From assembly GCA_029249225.1 (NCBI GenBank), contig JAQWHT010000114.1, positions 1 through 32,102 of the forward strand: a stretch of 32,102 bases of DNA. The letters run 5' to 3'. Each line of letters opens with the position of its first letter. Positions within the stretch are counted from its first letter, which is position 1. Under the pieces are notes generated by a model. The model was not told the origin of the DNA. It made no database searches and saw only the letters and a list, made by a program, of their open reading frames with translations. The position numbers and the translations under genes were made by a program. This document shows, one piece after another, positions 5,818 to 15,369 of the stretch. The DNA is from Flavobacteriaceae bacterium. GTDB taxonomy: Bacteria; Bacteroidota; Bacteroidia; Flavobacteriales; Flavobacteriaceae.

Positions 5818-6219
5818 ATGAAGAAACCAGAAACAGCCCGTCAACAAAAGATTAATACTGTGTTGCAACAAGAAGTTGCAACCTTACTACAACAAGCTCT
5901 CAGAGAAGGCTCTGTTAAAAACCTTTTGGTCTCTGTTACTAAGGTAAGGGTTACATCAGATTTATCCACTGCAAAAATTTACCTAAGTATTTTTCCTGCA
6001 AAAGATGCTACTGCTTATTTAGATACCCTTCAGGAGAATAGTTATCAACTCCGGCATGACTTAGCTCAAAAAATGAAAAATCAATTGCGAAGAGTTCCTG
6101 ACCTTCATTTCTATCTTGATGACTCTTTGGATTATATCCAAGGTATAGAGCAAGAGCTTAGTAAGGGGGTTAATCCTCTAAAAAATCCGGAGACACTAGC
6201 CTCCAGACAAAAAAAATAA
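5818..6219 (+). CDS. rbfA: Ribosome-binding factor A
   Basis: RbfA binds the 30S subunit near helix 1 of 16S rRNA and helps its late maturation, especially in the cold. The 133-residue product has the expected N-terminus (RQQKINTVLQQEVATLLQQ), the KH-type core with VSVTKVRVTSDLSTAKIYLS, and the closing RRVPDLHFYLDDSLDYIQGI, all hallmarks of the family. Length is normal. It starts at an ATG 27 bases after the DUF2452 stop and is followed after 17 bases by an ABC permease gene, an order often found in Flavobacteriia, so co-transcription is likely. Confidence 0.95.
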   Translation: MKKPETARQQKINTVLQQEVATLLQQALREGSVKNLLVSVTKVRVTSDLSTAKIYLSIFPAKDATAYLDTLQENSYQLRHDLAQKMKNQLRRVPDLHFYLDDSLDYIQGIEQELSKGVNPLKNPETLASRQKK

Positions 6220-6236
6220 GACAACAACTGTACTGT

Positions 6237-7442
6237 ATGTTTGCCTACTCATTTAAAATAGCTTGGCGATACTTTTTTTCAAAGAGTAATCAAACTGTAA
6301 TCAACCGAATCAATGGGTTTGCTTTTTTAATGGTGGTTGTTGCAACTGCTTCTCTATTCATCGTTCTCAGCGCCTTTGGAGGCCTTAAGGACTTTGGTTT
6401 GTCCTTTTCTGAGACGTTTGATCCAGACTATGAAATTCAGCCCGAAAAAGGAAAATTTTTAAAGGTATCCGATAGCCTTATGAAAAAAATTGAGGAATTC
6501 CCAGAAGTAATTGCGGTCGCTCCTCAAATAGAAGAAAAGGTCTTTCTTTCTTACGATGAAAAAACTCAAGTTGCTTATTTAAAAGCCATTAATCAAAACT
6601 ACTCCCAAGTCGTTCCTGTTGAAAAACTGATTACGCTTGGAGATTGGCTTACTTTTGAGGGTGCTGATGTTGTATTAGGATTTGGTGTGGCAGCTAACCT
6701 TGGAGTGGGTGTGTATGACTACTCAACTTTTTTAAATCTCACTGTTCCAAAAAAAAAGAAACAATCCCTCTTGGATCAAAACCCCTTCACTAAAGTATCT
6801 ACTCTGGTTGTTGGTTTATATCAAATCAACGAAGAGTTAGATAAAAAATATGTGTTCTCACGACTTGAATTAGCTCAAAACCTGCTCCAAGTTGAAAAAG
6901 AACACTATTCTTCTCTTGTTGTAAAAACAATACCTGCTGTTTCTGAAGAAAAATTAAAGAAAAAAATTGTTTCCTTATTCAAAGATCGTCCTATAAGTCT
7001 TATTTCGAGAGCCAACCAGAATGCCGCTTTATACAAAATGCTCAATGTAGAACACCTAGCAATCTATTTTATTTTCACCCTTGTAATGATCATTGGCCTT
7101 TTTAATGTTGTTGGAGCTTTAATCATGATGGTTTTAGACAAACAAGACCAAATGAAAATACTTTTATCATTGGGGGCCAGTCCTCAAGGAATTCATCGTG
7201 TCTTTTTTATTCTGGGCTTATTGATCTGTAGTATAGGAGGGGGTGTTGGACTTCTTTTGGGTATTACACTTGTTTTGATTCAATTTTATTTCCCTTTTAT
7301 CTATGTTCCAGGAACAAGCCTTTCCTACCCTGTACTATTTGAAATAGAAAATGTCTTTATCGTGTTCCTAACGTTAATGCTTTTAGGAACACTATGTTCT
7401 GCTTGGGCCACAAGAGGTGTCGGCAAAAAAACTACGGCTTAA
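6237..7442 (+). CDS. FtsX/LolC-type ABC transporter permease
   Basis: A 401-residue inner-membrane permease with the LolC/LolE/MacB layout. There is one N-terminal helix (about residues 25-47), a large periplasmic domain of roughly 220 residues, and three C-terminal helices (about 272-300, 319-350, 370-392) forming the FtsX domain. The loop MVLDKQDQMKILLSLGASPQ after the second helix is the coupling segment that touches the ATPase. LolC-like members extract lipoproteins from the inner membrane together with LolD. The ATPase gene is not adjacent, as is usual when this gene follows rbfA. Which substrate this copy handles cannot be told. Its stop codon shares four bases with the stop of the opposing dusB gene. 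Confidence 0.88.
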   Translation: MFAYSFKIAWRYFFSKSNQTVINRINGFAFLMVVVATASLFIVLSAFGGLKDFGLSFSETFDPDYEIQPEKGKFLKVSDSLMKKIEEFPEVIAVAPQIEEKVFLSYDEKTQVAYLKAINQNYSQVVPVEKLITLGDWLTFEGADVVLGFGVAANLGVGVYDYSTFLNLTVPKKKKQSLLDQNPFTKVSTLVVGLYQINEELDKKYVFSRLELAQNLLQVEKEHYSSLVVKTIPAVSEEKLKKKIVSLFKDRPISLISRANQNAALYKMLNVEHLAIYFIFTLVMIIGLFNVVGALIMMVLDKQDQMKILLSLGASPQGIHRVFFILGLLICSIGGGVGLLLGITLVLIQFYFPFIYVPGTSLSYPVLFEIENVFIVFLTLMLLGTLCSAWATRGVGKKTTA

Positions 7443-8434
7443 ACCGCTGACTGATCAAAAGCATATTCTTCCAAAATTTGATCTAAAACATCAAAAACAC
7501 CTTTCGAAGAGTCAGAAGTAACCATCCGAGTTCGTAGAGGTTTAAAATTTGAAATCCCTTTGAAATAATTTGTATAATGTCTGCGTGTTTCTAACACACC
7601 TAAAGTTTCTCCTTTCCAATCAATTGCCATGGTTAGATGACGTCTGGCAGCTTCTACTTTTTCCTCTATACTCGGAGGGGAAAGGTGCGCACCAGTAGTT
7701 AAAAAATGTTTTACTTGATCGAAAAACCAGGGATTTCCAATACTCGCTCTGCCGATCATAGCCCCGTCAAGTCCATATTCATCTCTCATTTTTAATGCTT
7801 GTTCAGGGGTGTTTACATCTCCATTTCCAAAAACTGGAATATGCATTCTAGGGTTATTTTTTACCGCTGCAATAGGGTGCCAGTTGGCATCCCCCTTGTA
7901 CATCTGAGCACGTGTTCTTCCGTGTATTGATATCGCTGCACACCCCACGTCTTGCAAGCGTTCTGCAACCTCTACGATATGGATTGAATCATGATCCCAA
8001 CCCAATCTTGTTTTTACTGTAACCGGAAGATTCGTGTGGTTTACCATAGCCTTTGTGAGCGCTACCATTTTTGGAATGTCTTTAAGGATACCCGCACCTG
8101 CACCTTTACAGACTACTTTTTTTACTGGACACCCAAAGTTTATGTCAATAATGTCAGGCTTTGAAGCTTCTACAAATTCTACAGAGCGCAACATGGACTC
8201 TAAATTTGCTCCAAAAATCTGTATTCCTACAGGACGTTCTTTTTCATAAATATCTAGTTTTTGTACACTTTTGGCCGCATCGCGTATCAACCCTTCGCTC
8301 GATATAAACTCCGTGTAAACGACATCTGCACCGTTTTCTTTACACAATGCTCTAAATGGAGGGTCACTCACATCCTCCATGGGTGCCAATAGAAGAGGAA
8401 AGGAAGGTAAACTAATTGAGCCTATTTTTACCAA
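7439..8434 (-). CDS. dusB: tRNA-dihydrouridine synthase, DusB type
   Basis: An FMN-dependent reductase that converts uridine to dihydrouridine in the tRNA D-loop. The 331-residue product is a TIM barrel with LLLAPMEDVSDPPFR (FMN phosphate and substrate region), YTEFISSEGLI, the INFGCPVKKV motif whose Cys102 is the likely proton donor, KTRLGWD, IHGRTRAQMYKG and GNGDVNTPEQA. All are typical of the NifR3/DusB group. The chosen start is TTG at 8434, because the family begins with (M)VKIG and no ATG is nearby. A perfect -7 box lies 15 bases upstream. It is convergent with the permease gene (4-base overlap) and divergent from lepA. Confidence 0.93.
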   Translation of the reverse strand: MVKIGSISLPSFPLLLAPMEDVSDPPFRALCKENGADVVYTEFISSEGLIRDAAKSVQKLDIYEKERPVGIQIFGANLESMLRSVEFVEASKPDIIDINFGCPVKKVVCKGAGAGILKDIPKMVALTKAMVNHTNLPVTVKTRLGWDHDSIHIVEVAERLQDVGCAAISIHGRTRAQMYKGDANWHPIAAVKNNPRMHIPVFGNGDVNTPEQALKMRDEYGLDGAMIGRASIGNPWFFDQVKHFLTTGAHLSPPSIEEKVEAARRHLTMAIDWKGETLGVLETRRHYTNYFKGISNFKPLRTRMVTSDSSKGVFDVLDQILEEYAFDQSAV

Positions 8435-8449
8435 AAGATTAATTTTTTA

Positions 8450-8457
8450 CAAAAATA
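8450..8457 (-). promoter_or_regulatory. -7 box (TATTTTTG) for dusB
   Basis: A perfect TAnnTTTG on the minus strand, ending 15 bases before the TTG start codon. It lies in the 80-base divergent gap shared with lepA. Confidence 0.5.
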
Positions 8458-8483
8458 AGCAAAAAACCCTCCCCCCAAAGCCT

Positions 8484-8491
8484 TATATTTG
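8484..8491 (+). promoter_or_regulatory. -7 box (TATATTTG) for lepA
   Basis: A perfect TAnnTTTG, 23 bases before the lepA ATG. The short leader contains a purine run (AAGAAAGAAGG), one of the few Shine-Dalgarno-like tracts in the window. Confidence 0.55.
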
Positions 8492-8514
8492 CAAGCTAAG
8501 AAAGAAGGCGCCGC

Positions 8515-10311
8515 ATGAAACAGTTTCGGAATTTTTGCATCATTGCCCATATTGACCACGGTAAAAGTACTTTGGCAGACCGTTTGTTGGATTTTACGGG
8601 AGCTGTTAGTGAACGCGAAAAACAGGATCAACTACTCGACAATATGGACTTAGAGCGAGAGCGTGGAATCACAATCAAGTCACATGCCATCCAAATGGAA
8701 TATCAGCACGAAGGTGAGACCTATGTTTTAAATCTTATTGATACTCCCGGCCATGTGGACTTCTCTTACGAAGTTTCAAGATCCATAGCTGCTTGTGAAG
8801 GTGCTCTTTTAATCGTAGACGCTGCACAAAGTATTCAAGCTCAAACTATATCTAACCTTTATTTGGCTTTAGAAAATGATTTGGAAATCATCCCCGTGCT
8901 TAACAAAATTGACCTCCCCTCTGCAAATCAAGAAGAGGTAACAGACGATATTGTTGATCTTTTAGGGTGTTCCCATGAAGAAGTCATTCCTGCATCAGCT
9001 AAAACTGGACTTGGAATTCAAGAGATTCTTACTGCTATAATAGAGCGTATTCCTCCACCAAAAGGGAGCGCTGAAGAGCCACTGCAAGCTTTAATCTTTG
9101 ATTCAGTTTACAACCCCTTTCGTGGAGTTGAAACCTACTTTCGTGTTCTAAATGGACGTATTAGAAAAGGGCAAAAAATTCAGTTTATAGCTACAGAAAA
9201 AACTTATTTTGCTGACGAAATAGGCACTTTAAAATTAAAGCAAGAACCAAAAAGTGAGATTAGTGCTGGCGATGTTGGTTATTTAATTACCGGTATTAAG
9301 GAGGCTAAAGAAGTAAAAGTGGGTGACACCATAACAGATCCCGAAAACCTCACACAAATAGCAATTGAAGGTTTTGAAGAAGTCAAGCCCATGGTATTTG
9401 CAGGAATCTATCCTGTAGATACAGAAGAATATGAAGAATTACGAACCTCCATGGAAAAACTTCAACTTAACGATGCTTCTTTGGTATTCTTCCCTGAAAG
9501 TTCCGCAGCTCTTGGTTTTGGTTTTCGTTGTGGGTTTTTAGGCATGCTTCATCTTGAAATTATTCAAGAACGATTGGAGCGAGAATTTAATATGACTGTA
9601 ATCACAACCGTTCCCAATGTATCTTACAAAGCATATACTAAAAAAGATCCTGATAATTTTTTGAGCGTAAACAATCCATCCGACCTCCCAGATCCATCAA
9701 TGATGGACCGTGTTGAAGAACCTTACATTAAAGCTTCAATTATTACCAAAGCAGACTTTGTGGGAAATGTAATGTCACTTTGTATCGAAAAAAGAGGTCA
9801 GATTACAAATCAAACCTATTTAACTCCAGAACGTGTAGAATTAAACTTCGATTTGCCCTTAGCTGAAATTGTTTTTGACTTTTACGACCGCTTAAAAACA
9901 GTCTCTAAAGGCTACGCTTCATTTGATTATTCCCCTATTGGAATGCGTACGTCAAAACTTGTGAAGGTTGATATTCTTCTAAATGGAAACCAAGTAGACG
10001 CCCTTTCTGCTTTAATACATGCCGATAACGCTTATTCTATTGGTAAGAAAATCTGTGAAAAACTACGTTCCCTTATACCTAGACAACAATTTGATATTCC
10101 AATCCAAGCTGCTATTGGTGCAAAGATCATCTCCAGAGAAACGATAAAGGCTTTGAGAAAGGATGTGACTGCAAAATGTTACGGAGGAGATATCAGCCGA
10201 AAACGAAAGCTGCTAGAAAAACAAAAAAAGGGTAAGAAAAAAATGCGTCAGATTGGAAATGTTGAGATTCCACAGCAAGCGTTTATGGCAGTTCTCAAGC
10301 TCAACGATTAA
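8515..10311 (+). CDS. lepA: Elongation factor 4 (LepA)
   Basis: A translational GTPase of 598 residues, the normal length. EF-4 binds stalled or immature ribosomes and back-translocates or aids initiation. GTPase motifs are intact: G1 AHIDHGKST (residues 11-19), switch region [10 protein letters not shown]3 DTPGHVDF (76-83), G4 NKID (130-133) and G5 SAKTG. The C-terminal LepA-specific domain is present, ending in the basic [15 protein letters not shown] stretch and the closing [11 protein letters not shown], with [14 protein letters not shown] in the EF-G-like domain V. It is a single gene with its own -7 box, divergent from dusB. The stop is followed by a T-rich stretch but no clear hairpin. 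Confidence 0.98.
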   Translation: MKQFRNFCIIAHIDHGKSTLADRLLDFTGAVSEREKQDQLLDNMDLERERGITIKSHAIQMEYQHEGETYVLNLIDTPGHVDFSYEVSRSIAACEGALLIVDAAQSIQAQTISNLYLALENDLEIIPVLNKIDLPSANQEEVTDDIVDLLGCSHEEVIPASAKTGLGIQEILTAIIERIPPPKGSAEEPLQALIFDSVYNPFRGVETYFRVLNGRIRKGQKIQFIATEKTYFADEIGTLKLKQEPKSEISAGDVGYLITGIKEAKEVKVGDTITDPENLTQIAIEGFEEVKPMVFAGIYPVDTEEYEELRTSMEKLQLNDASLVFFPESSAALGFGFRCGFLGMLHLEIIQERLEREFNMTVITTVPNVSYKAYTKKDPDNFLSVNNPSDLPDPSMMDRVEEPYIKASIITKADFVGNVMSLCIEKRGQITNQTYLTPERVELNFDLPLAEIVFDFYDRLKTVSKGYASFDYSPIGMRTSKLVKVDILLNGNQVDALSALIHADNAYSIGKKICEKLRSLIPRQQFDIPIQAAIGAKIISRETIKALRKDVTAKCYGGDISRKRKLLEKQKKGKKKMRQIGNVEIPQQAFMAVLKLND

Positions 10312-10346
10312 GTTTCTTTTTTTTTTGCTTCATTTTAAAAATCGTC

Positions 10347-10376
10347 TTGTTTCTTTATATTTTCAATGTATATTTG
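10347..10376 (+). promoter_or_regulatory. Complete Bacteroidota promoter for the usp-sulP pair
   Basis: TTG (10347-10349), a 19-base spacer and TATATTTG (10369-10376) match the -33/-7 promoter of this phylum at the expected spacing. This is the best full match in the window. Transcription should start near 10382, about 14 bases before the ATG at 10396. Confidence 0.7.
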
Positions 10377-10395
10377 AGAATAGACCTTGACATCG

Positions 10396-11259
10396 ATGGC
10401 GTTTAAATCGTTTAAAAAACTTCTTTTTGGATTTGCTTTTTCTCCCTCATTGAGGGCGAATGTATTTGAGGTGACACGATTAGCCTCATTTTTAAACGCT
10501 TCTCTAGTTTTTGTTCATGTAGGAAAAAAAACTTCTGAAAAGGAAGCACAATTTAATTCTATTTTAAACAATTGCCCTGAAGTTCCCAGTGATGTAGAAC
10601 TGTTGTGGAGAGACGGCAAACCGGTAAATACACTGGTCTCTATCTGTAAGGAGATTAATATTGATTTACTCCTGATCGGTGCATTAAAACGCGAAAAAAT
10701 GCTAAAATTTTATCTTGGGTCAATTGCAAGGGAGCTAACCCGTAAAGCGCCCTGTTCTGTATTGCTTATGATCAATCCTTCTATTGAAAGACAAGCGTGC
10801 AAACACATCGTGGTAAACGGATTTGACAGTCCGCAAACCAAAGACACTATTGAAGCTGCATTTGAAGTGGGTCAAGCCTTAAAATCAGATAAAATTACCT
10901 TAGTAGAAGAAGTAAGTGAATCTAGAGTTGCTGTTGCTGTAAATGATGACAGAAGTCTAAGAAAAGCTACCCTAAAAAAAGAAAAAATTAACCGGGAAGA
11001 AAAGTTGCGTGTCGTTGATATCATAAAAAAAATTCCTTCACAAAAAATCCACGGTCTAAACTGGGCCACTCAAAGTGTTTTTGGACGAAGAGGGTATTCA
11101 ATTGGACACTATGCACGTGTTGTTCGTGCAGACCTCCTTGTGATGAATGCCCAAGAGGAAAGCACCTTTTTAAATAGATTTTTCCCAAAAGATTTAGAGC
11201 ATATCCTTGCTGAACTACCAACCGATGTGCTCATCATTCAATCCCACAGAGATGAGTAA
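10396..11259 (+). CDS. Universal stress protein, tandem UspA domains
   Basis: A cytoplasmic protein of 287 residues from the ATG at 10396; a TTG at 10387 is also in frame. The first UspA domain (about 1-135) has the usual beta-alpha fold with FKKLLFGFAFSPSL at the start and DLLLIGALKREKM...LGSIARELTRKAPCSVLLM at its end, the latter covering the nucleotide-binding GSxxxxxxxxxxxCxVL block. The second domain (about 140-287) starts KHIVVNGFDS and ends RFFPKDLEHILAELPTDVLII, with a less conserved phosphate loop. Such proteins bind ATP or AMP and tune other proteins under stress. The stop codon lies inside the first codons of the SulP transporter gene, so the two are translationally coupled and probably work together. 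Confidence 0.9.
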   Translation: MAFKSFKKLLFGFAFSPSLRANVFEVTRLASFLNASLVFVHVGKKTSEKEAQFNSILNNCPEVPSDVELLWRDGKPVNTLVSICKEINIDLLLIGALKREKMLKFYLGSIARELTRKAPCSVLLMINPSIERQACKHIVVNGFDSPQTKDTIEAAFEVGQALKSDKITLVEEVSESRVAVAVNDDRSLRKATLKKEKINREEKLRVVDIIKKIPSQKIHGLNWATQSVFGRRGYSIGHYARVVRADLLVMNAQEESTFLNRFFPKDLEHILAELPTDVLIIQSHRDE

Positions 11260-13456
11260 AAAAGCATCCTTTTCTGAGTCACTACGCTCAATCCCACAAA
11301 ATGTTTTTTCGGGCTTTGTGGTTTCTCTAATCGCATTGCCTTTGGGACTAGGACTTGCTATTGCTTCTGAGGCGCCCCCACTTGCGGGAATCATCGCTGC
11401 TGTTGCAGGAGGTGTCGTTGTTTCACTATTTGGAGGCTCACATGTGACTATTGCGGGTCCTGGAAATGGTTTAGTTATCGTTTTATTAGCTGCTGTAACA
11501 ACATTAGGGCAAGGAAATCTTTATGAAGGGTATCTTTATACTCTCGCGGCAATCATTTTCTCAGGAGTTTTACTTTTTCTTTTTGGTGTACTGCGCCTTG
11601 GTGCTATGAGTGAATTTTTCCCTGCTACAGCATTACAGGGAATGTTAGCTGCTATTGGTGTAGGTATTTTGGCCAAACAATTTCATATCATGCTGGGAAT
11701 AAGAAGTGTAAGCGGAGGAACTATAGAGCAGCTAATGGCAATTCCTGACTCATTTTTAACCTTTTTAGCATTTCACCCTTTTTCGGGAATTCTTGGCTTT
11801 TTAAGCCTTGTATTTCTCTTTTTGTACGGGAAAATACGTAACCCTTATTTTCATCTTATCCCGGCTCCCATGTGGGTTGTTGTCGCTTCAATAGCTGTCG
11901 GATACTATTATAATTTGGTGCTCAAGCAACCGACTCCCATAGATCCGGAATTGTTAATTAAGATCCCAGACCAATTGTTTACCAGCTTACCTCGGCCAAA
12001 TTTCGATAAATGGTTTGATTTTAATTTTCTGGGGGTTGTTTTGTCTATTACACTTGTTGCAAATATTGAATCTTTGTTGAGTATCAAGGCTGTTGATAAA
12101 TTAGACCCAAAAAAAAGACGCTCCAATGTCAATAAGGACCTTCGCGCCCTTGGTTTGGCTAGTATTGTCAGTGGATTTTTGGGTGGACTTAACGTTGTTA
12201 CAGTAATTGCTAGAAGTTCAGTCAATGTCAACAATGGAGGAAGTAATCGTTCGGCAAACTTTTTTCACGCTGCCTTTTTAGTGCTTTTTGTCGTCTTTTT
12301 GGGGGAACAAATTCAGCGTATTCCTCTAACTGCTTTAGCGGCAATTTTAGTTTACACTGGGTATCGTTTAGCGACGCCTGAAAACCTATTAAGAGTCTAT
12401 AAAATTGGCCCAGAGCAAGCATTAATTTTTGTAGTTACCCTGGCCACAACACTATTTACCAGCTTAATCCTTGGAATAGTCGTCGGTATTGTCTTTACTT
12501 TTATTGTTCATCTATTTCTCAGTAAAAACTTCTTCTTGTTTTCAATCAACCTCTTTAAGCCTAATGTATTAATGTACCGGGAAGATCAAAGTGGTAATTA
12601 TTATGTAAGTGTGAAAAATTTCAGTAGTTTTTTAAACTTTTTTCGTCTAAAAACAAAGCTTGACCAAATTCCCGAAACAGAGCATGCTATCGTTGATTTT
12701 TCACTCTGCGATTTCGTAGATCATACTGTTATGGAAGGGATACATGATTACCAACGTACTTTTGCCCGTAAGGGAGGTCATTTTGAAACCATTGGTCTCG
12801 ACATCCATTCTGCTGAAACTCAACATCCTTTTGCTGTAAGAAAATCAATGCCTATCAACGCCTTGCTTGGAATCCAAAATAGTCTTTCAAATAGACAAAA
12901 AAACCTTAGCGCTTTAGCGGAACAACAAAGTTGGTATTATAGCCCTGAATTAAATTACGAACCTGAAGGCCTAGATACCTTCTTGTTTTTTGAGTCTAAG
13001 GTCATCAATTATAAAATTAATTCCATTCAAAACCCGGAAGGGTCATTTTCTGTTTTTGACCTTTCTTTTTCAGAAGGTGCTTTTATCACAAAAGAAGATC
13101 TTAAGGCAACCTTTCTGCTTTTTAAACCGACCATTAATGTCCCAGTTTTTGTACTTGATAAAGAAGACCTAAAAACAACCCTCTATAGTTGGGCCGGTTT
13201 TGATGACATCAATTTTTCGAAATTTCCTGATTTTTCAAGACTTTTTCATCTTAGTGGATCAGATATCAAAGCCATACGAAAACTCTTTACACCAGAACTG
13301 ATTTACTTCTTTGAAAGCCATCCATTCTTCCACTTAGAGTCTAATGGTAACACTATCTTAATTAAGGGGAAAGACCGGCTATCAAGCTTACAAGAAATTA
13401 AAATGATGCTTACTTTCGCCCAAGATTTATCTGAGCTCTTAACTTCCCAAAAGTAA
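11252..13456 (+). CDS. SulP/SLC26 anion transporter with extra C-terminal domain
   Basis: A 734-residue inner-membrane transporter. Residues 1-430 form the SulP core: VVSLIALPLGLGLAIASEAPP, the HVTIAGPGNGLVIVL substrate helix, and the long run of hydrophobic segments ending GIVFTFIVHLFLS. A STAS-like domain follows (about 450-540), with the DHTVMEGI loop at 490-497. After it come about 170 residues (from YYSPELNYEPEG to the end) that match no domain I know. They contain two similar blocks (FFESKVINYKINSIQNP and later FFESHPFFHLESNG). The family moves sulfate, bicarbonate, chloride or dicarboxylates; the substrate is not evident, and no carbonic anhydrase gene is adjacent. The ATG at 11252 is chosen over an upstream TTG at 11207 because MSKKASF fits the family and gives an 8-base overlap with the usp gene. 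Confidence 0.92.
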   Translation: MSKKASFSESLRSIPQNVFSGFVVSLIALPLGLGLAIASEAPPLAGIIAAVAGGVVVSLFGGSHVTIAGPGNGLVIVLLAAVTTLGQGNLYEGYLYTLAAIIFSGVLLFLFGVLRLGAMSEFFPATALQGMLAAIGVGILAKQFHIMLGIRSVSGGTIEQLMAIPDSFLTFLAFHPFSGILGFLSLVFLFLYGKIRNPYFHLIPAPMWVVVASIAVGYYYNLVLKQPTPIDPELLIKIPDQLFTSLPRPNFDKWFDFNFLGVVLSITLVANIESLLSIKAVDKLDPKKRRSNVNKDLRALGLASIVSGFLGGLNVVTVIARSSVNVNNGGSNRSANFFHAAFLVLFVVFLGEQIQRIPLTALAAILVYTGYRLATPENLLRVYKIGPEQALIFVVTLATTLFTSLILGIVVGIVFTFIVHLFLSKNFFLFSINLFKPNVLMYREDQSGNYYVSVKNFSSFLNFFRLKTKLDQIPETEHAIVDFSLCDFVDHTVMEGIHDYQRTFARKGGHFETIGLDIHSAETQHPFAVRKSMPINALLGIQNSLSNRQKNLSALAEQQSWYYSPELNYEPEGLDTFLFFESKVINYKINSIQNPEGSFSVFDLSFSEGAFITKEDLKATFLLFKPTINVPVFVLDKEDLKTTLYSWAGFDDINFSKFPDFSRLFHLSGSDIKAIRKLFTPELIYFFESHPFFHLESNGNTILIKGKDRLSSLQEIKMMLTFAQDLSELLTSQK

Positions 13457-13509
13457 TTACATCGCGATATTCTGCTTATTTTGTAACTTCAATTTAAATC
13501 TACAACCCA

Positions 13510-14496
13510 ATGAAGTTTTATTTTAGTCTCGTATGCGGTTTATTCTCAATGAGTGTTGTTGGACAACAAACGGTCGGGTCTGTTGAATTCCTGAATCCAA
13601 AAATGAGTTCTTTAATTGATCCTGAAGCAAAAATTGAAGTGCTGGCATCAGGATTTTCATGGGCTGAGGGGCCTGTTTGGGTTCCAAAATTGAACGGAGT
13701 TGTGTTTACTGATGTTCCCAACAACAAAGCTTACTTTTGGTCAGAAAAAGAAGGGCTTAGGCTGTTTTTAGACCCTAGCGGTATGACAAACCATGCTCCT
13801 CATTCTACTACTGAAGGAGCAAACGGACTGACTCTGGATTCAGAAGGTAATTTAATTATTTGCCAACACGGAAACCGTTCTATAGCAAAGCTAAAAGAGT
13901 GGTCTTTTGAAACACCATCCTATGAGATTTTAGTTGATCGTTATCAAGGAAAATGGTTGAATAGTCCTAACGACCTTGTGTTTAATAAAGCAGGAACTCT
14001 CTTCTTCACTGACCCTCCTTATGGACTTAAAAATCAAGATCAAGACACAATTAAAGAACTGGAGTTTAACGGAATATATATGTGGTCATCAACTAACGGA
14101 ATTAAGGTACTAGACAAATCTCTTTTGCGCCCCAATGGAATTGCGCTTTCAAAAGATGAAACGGTTGTATATGTGGGCAATTCTGACCCAAAAAATAATG
14201 TCGTCATCGCTTTTGACTATAGTGATGGTCACTTAGAAAATAAGCGCGTTTTCTTTGATGGCAATCAACTAGGAAAAATACGTAAAGGTCTTTTTGACGG
14301 ACTTAAAGTTCATTCTTCTGGGGTTGTTTTTGCTACTGGTCCAGGGGGGGTCTTAGTTCTCGATAAAGACGGTGAACATTTAGGTACAATAATGCCTGGG
14401 AAAAGTACTGCAAATTGTGGGTTCGATACAAAAGAGGAGTACCTCTATCTTACATCCACAGATATTTTTGCGCGTATAAAACTTAAAGTAAAATGA
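13510..14496 (+). CDS. Secreted SMP-30/gluconolactonase-like beta-propeller
   Basis: A 328-residue protein with a signal peptide (MKFYFSLVCGLFSMSVVGQQ, cleavage after VVG or VGQ) and then a six-bladed propeller of the SMP-30/Gluconolaconase/LRE-like family. Metal and active-site landmarks are present: ASGFSWAEGPVWVP near the start (the first metal-binding Glu), EGANGLTLD, NSPNDLVFNKAGTLFFTDPP (metal-binding Asn and Asp), and RPNGIALSKDE with FDGLKVHSSG. Members hydrolyse sugar lactones or related esters using one divalent cation, here outside the cytoplasm. It overlaps the following MBL hydrolase gene by four bases (ATGA), so the two are co-translated and may act on the same compound class. 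Confidence 0.9.
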   Translation: MKFYFSLVCGLFSMSVVGQQTVGSVEFLNPKMSSLIDPEAKIEVLASGFSWAEGPVWVPKLNGVVFTDVPNNKAYFWSEKEGLRLFLDPSGMTNHAPHSTTEGANGLTLDSEGNLIICQHGNRSIAKLKEWSFETPSYEILVDRYQGKWLNSPNDLVFNKAGTLFFTDPPYGLKNQDQDTIKELEFNGIYMWSSTNGIKVLDKSLLRPNGIALSKDETVVYVGNSDPKNNVVIAFDYSDGHLENKRVFFDGNQLGKIRKGLFDGLKVHSSGVVFATGPGGVLVLDKDGEHLGTIMPGKSTANCGFDTKEEYLYLTSTDIFARIKLKVK

Positions 14497-15353
14497 GGTT
14501 ATATCCTATAGAAGCTGGAAATTTTAAATTAGACGGAGGTGCCATGTTTGGTGTTGTGCCGAAAACATTATGGGAAAGAACCAACCCTGCTGATGAAAAA
14601 AACAGAATTGAGATGGCTGCACGTTGTTTGCTTGTTGAAAACGGTGATCAACTCATCCTAATAGATACAGGTATGGGAAATAAACAAGAAGACTCCTTTT
14701 TCCATCACTATGGGCTATGGGGAAATTATACGTTAGAACATTCTCTTGCCAAGGCAGGGTTTCATGCTGATGATATTACCGATGTTTTTTTTACGCACTT
14801 ACACTTCGATCATTGTGGTGGGGCTGTCAATAAAACATCGTCAGGTAACCTTGTTCCTGCTTTTAAAAATGCGCTTTTTTGGGTACATAAATCTCACTGG
14901 GATTGGGCTATACGTCCCAATGCTCGCGAAAAAGCCTCTTTTTTAATCGAAAATATCGCGCCCCTAAAGGAAAGTGGACAATTACGGTTTATAGAGGATC
15001 CGGGTCCTTTTATTTCAAAAACACCCTTTCCTTTTTCAATTCAACTAATCAATGGGCACACCGAAAAACAAATGTTACCCTTATTAAAATATAAAGGGCA
15101 CAGTATACTGTATGCTGCTGATTTAATTCCAACTGTTGGTCATTTACCCGTCCCTTATGTCATGGGCTACGATACAAGACCCTTGTTGTCGCTCCAGGAG
15201 AAAGAGTTGATCTTAAAACAACTCTTCGAAAAAGAAGCATTAATTTTTCTCCAGCACGACCCACATCACGAACTTATTTCACTTCAAAATACAGAAAAAG
15301 GCGTAAGGATGAGAAATCATTTTAATTTTAAATCTTACTTTGGTCATCAATAA
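14493..15353 (+). CDS. MBL-fold metallo-hydrolase
   Basis: A 286-residue cytoplasmic enzyme with the metallo-beta-lactamase fold. The metal-binding HxHxDH motif is HLHFDH (residues 102-107), followed by CGG. The third His is in LINGHTEKQMLPL, the bridging Asp in ILYAADLIPTVGHLP, and the last His in FLQHDPHHEL. The N-terminal GMFGVVPKTLW and CLLVENGDQLILIDTGMG are typical of the lactonase/hydrolase branch (AHL-lactonase and arylsulfatase-like members), but its substrate is unknown. The start ATG overlaps the stop of the lactonase gene by four bases. Its end overlaps an upstream alternative start of the M1 peptidase gene. Confidence 0.92.
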   Translation: MRLYPIEAGNFKLDGGAMFGVVPKTLWERTNPADEKNRIEMAARCLLVENGDQLILIDTGMGNKQEDSFFHHYGLWGNYTLEHSLAKAGFHADDITDVFFTHLHFDHCGGAVNKTSSGNLVPAFKNALFWVHKSHWDWAIRPNAREKASFLIENIAPLKESGQLRFIEDPGPFISKTPFPFSIQLINGHTEKQMLPLLKYKGHSILYAADLIPTVGHLPVPYVMGYDTRPLLSLQEKELILKQLFEKEALIFLQHDPHHELISLQNTEKGVRMRNHFNFKSYFGHQ

Positions 15354-15369
15354 CTTAAACAAACAAAAC

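Noticed and set aside
8428-8631. 67-residue minus-strand frame across the dusB-lepA gap
   Set aside because: It lies over both promoters and the 5' end of lepA, and shows no family features.
10312-10346. Terminator after lepA
   Set aside because: There is a T run but no inverted repeat before it.
11908-12234. 108-residue minus-strand frame inside the SulP gene
   Set aside because: It is antisense to conserved transporter codons and is low-complexity in Leu, Ser and Thr; a shadow frame.
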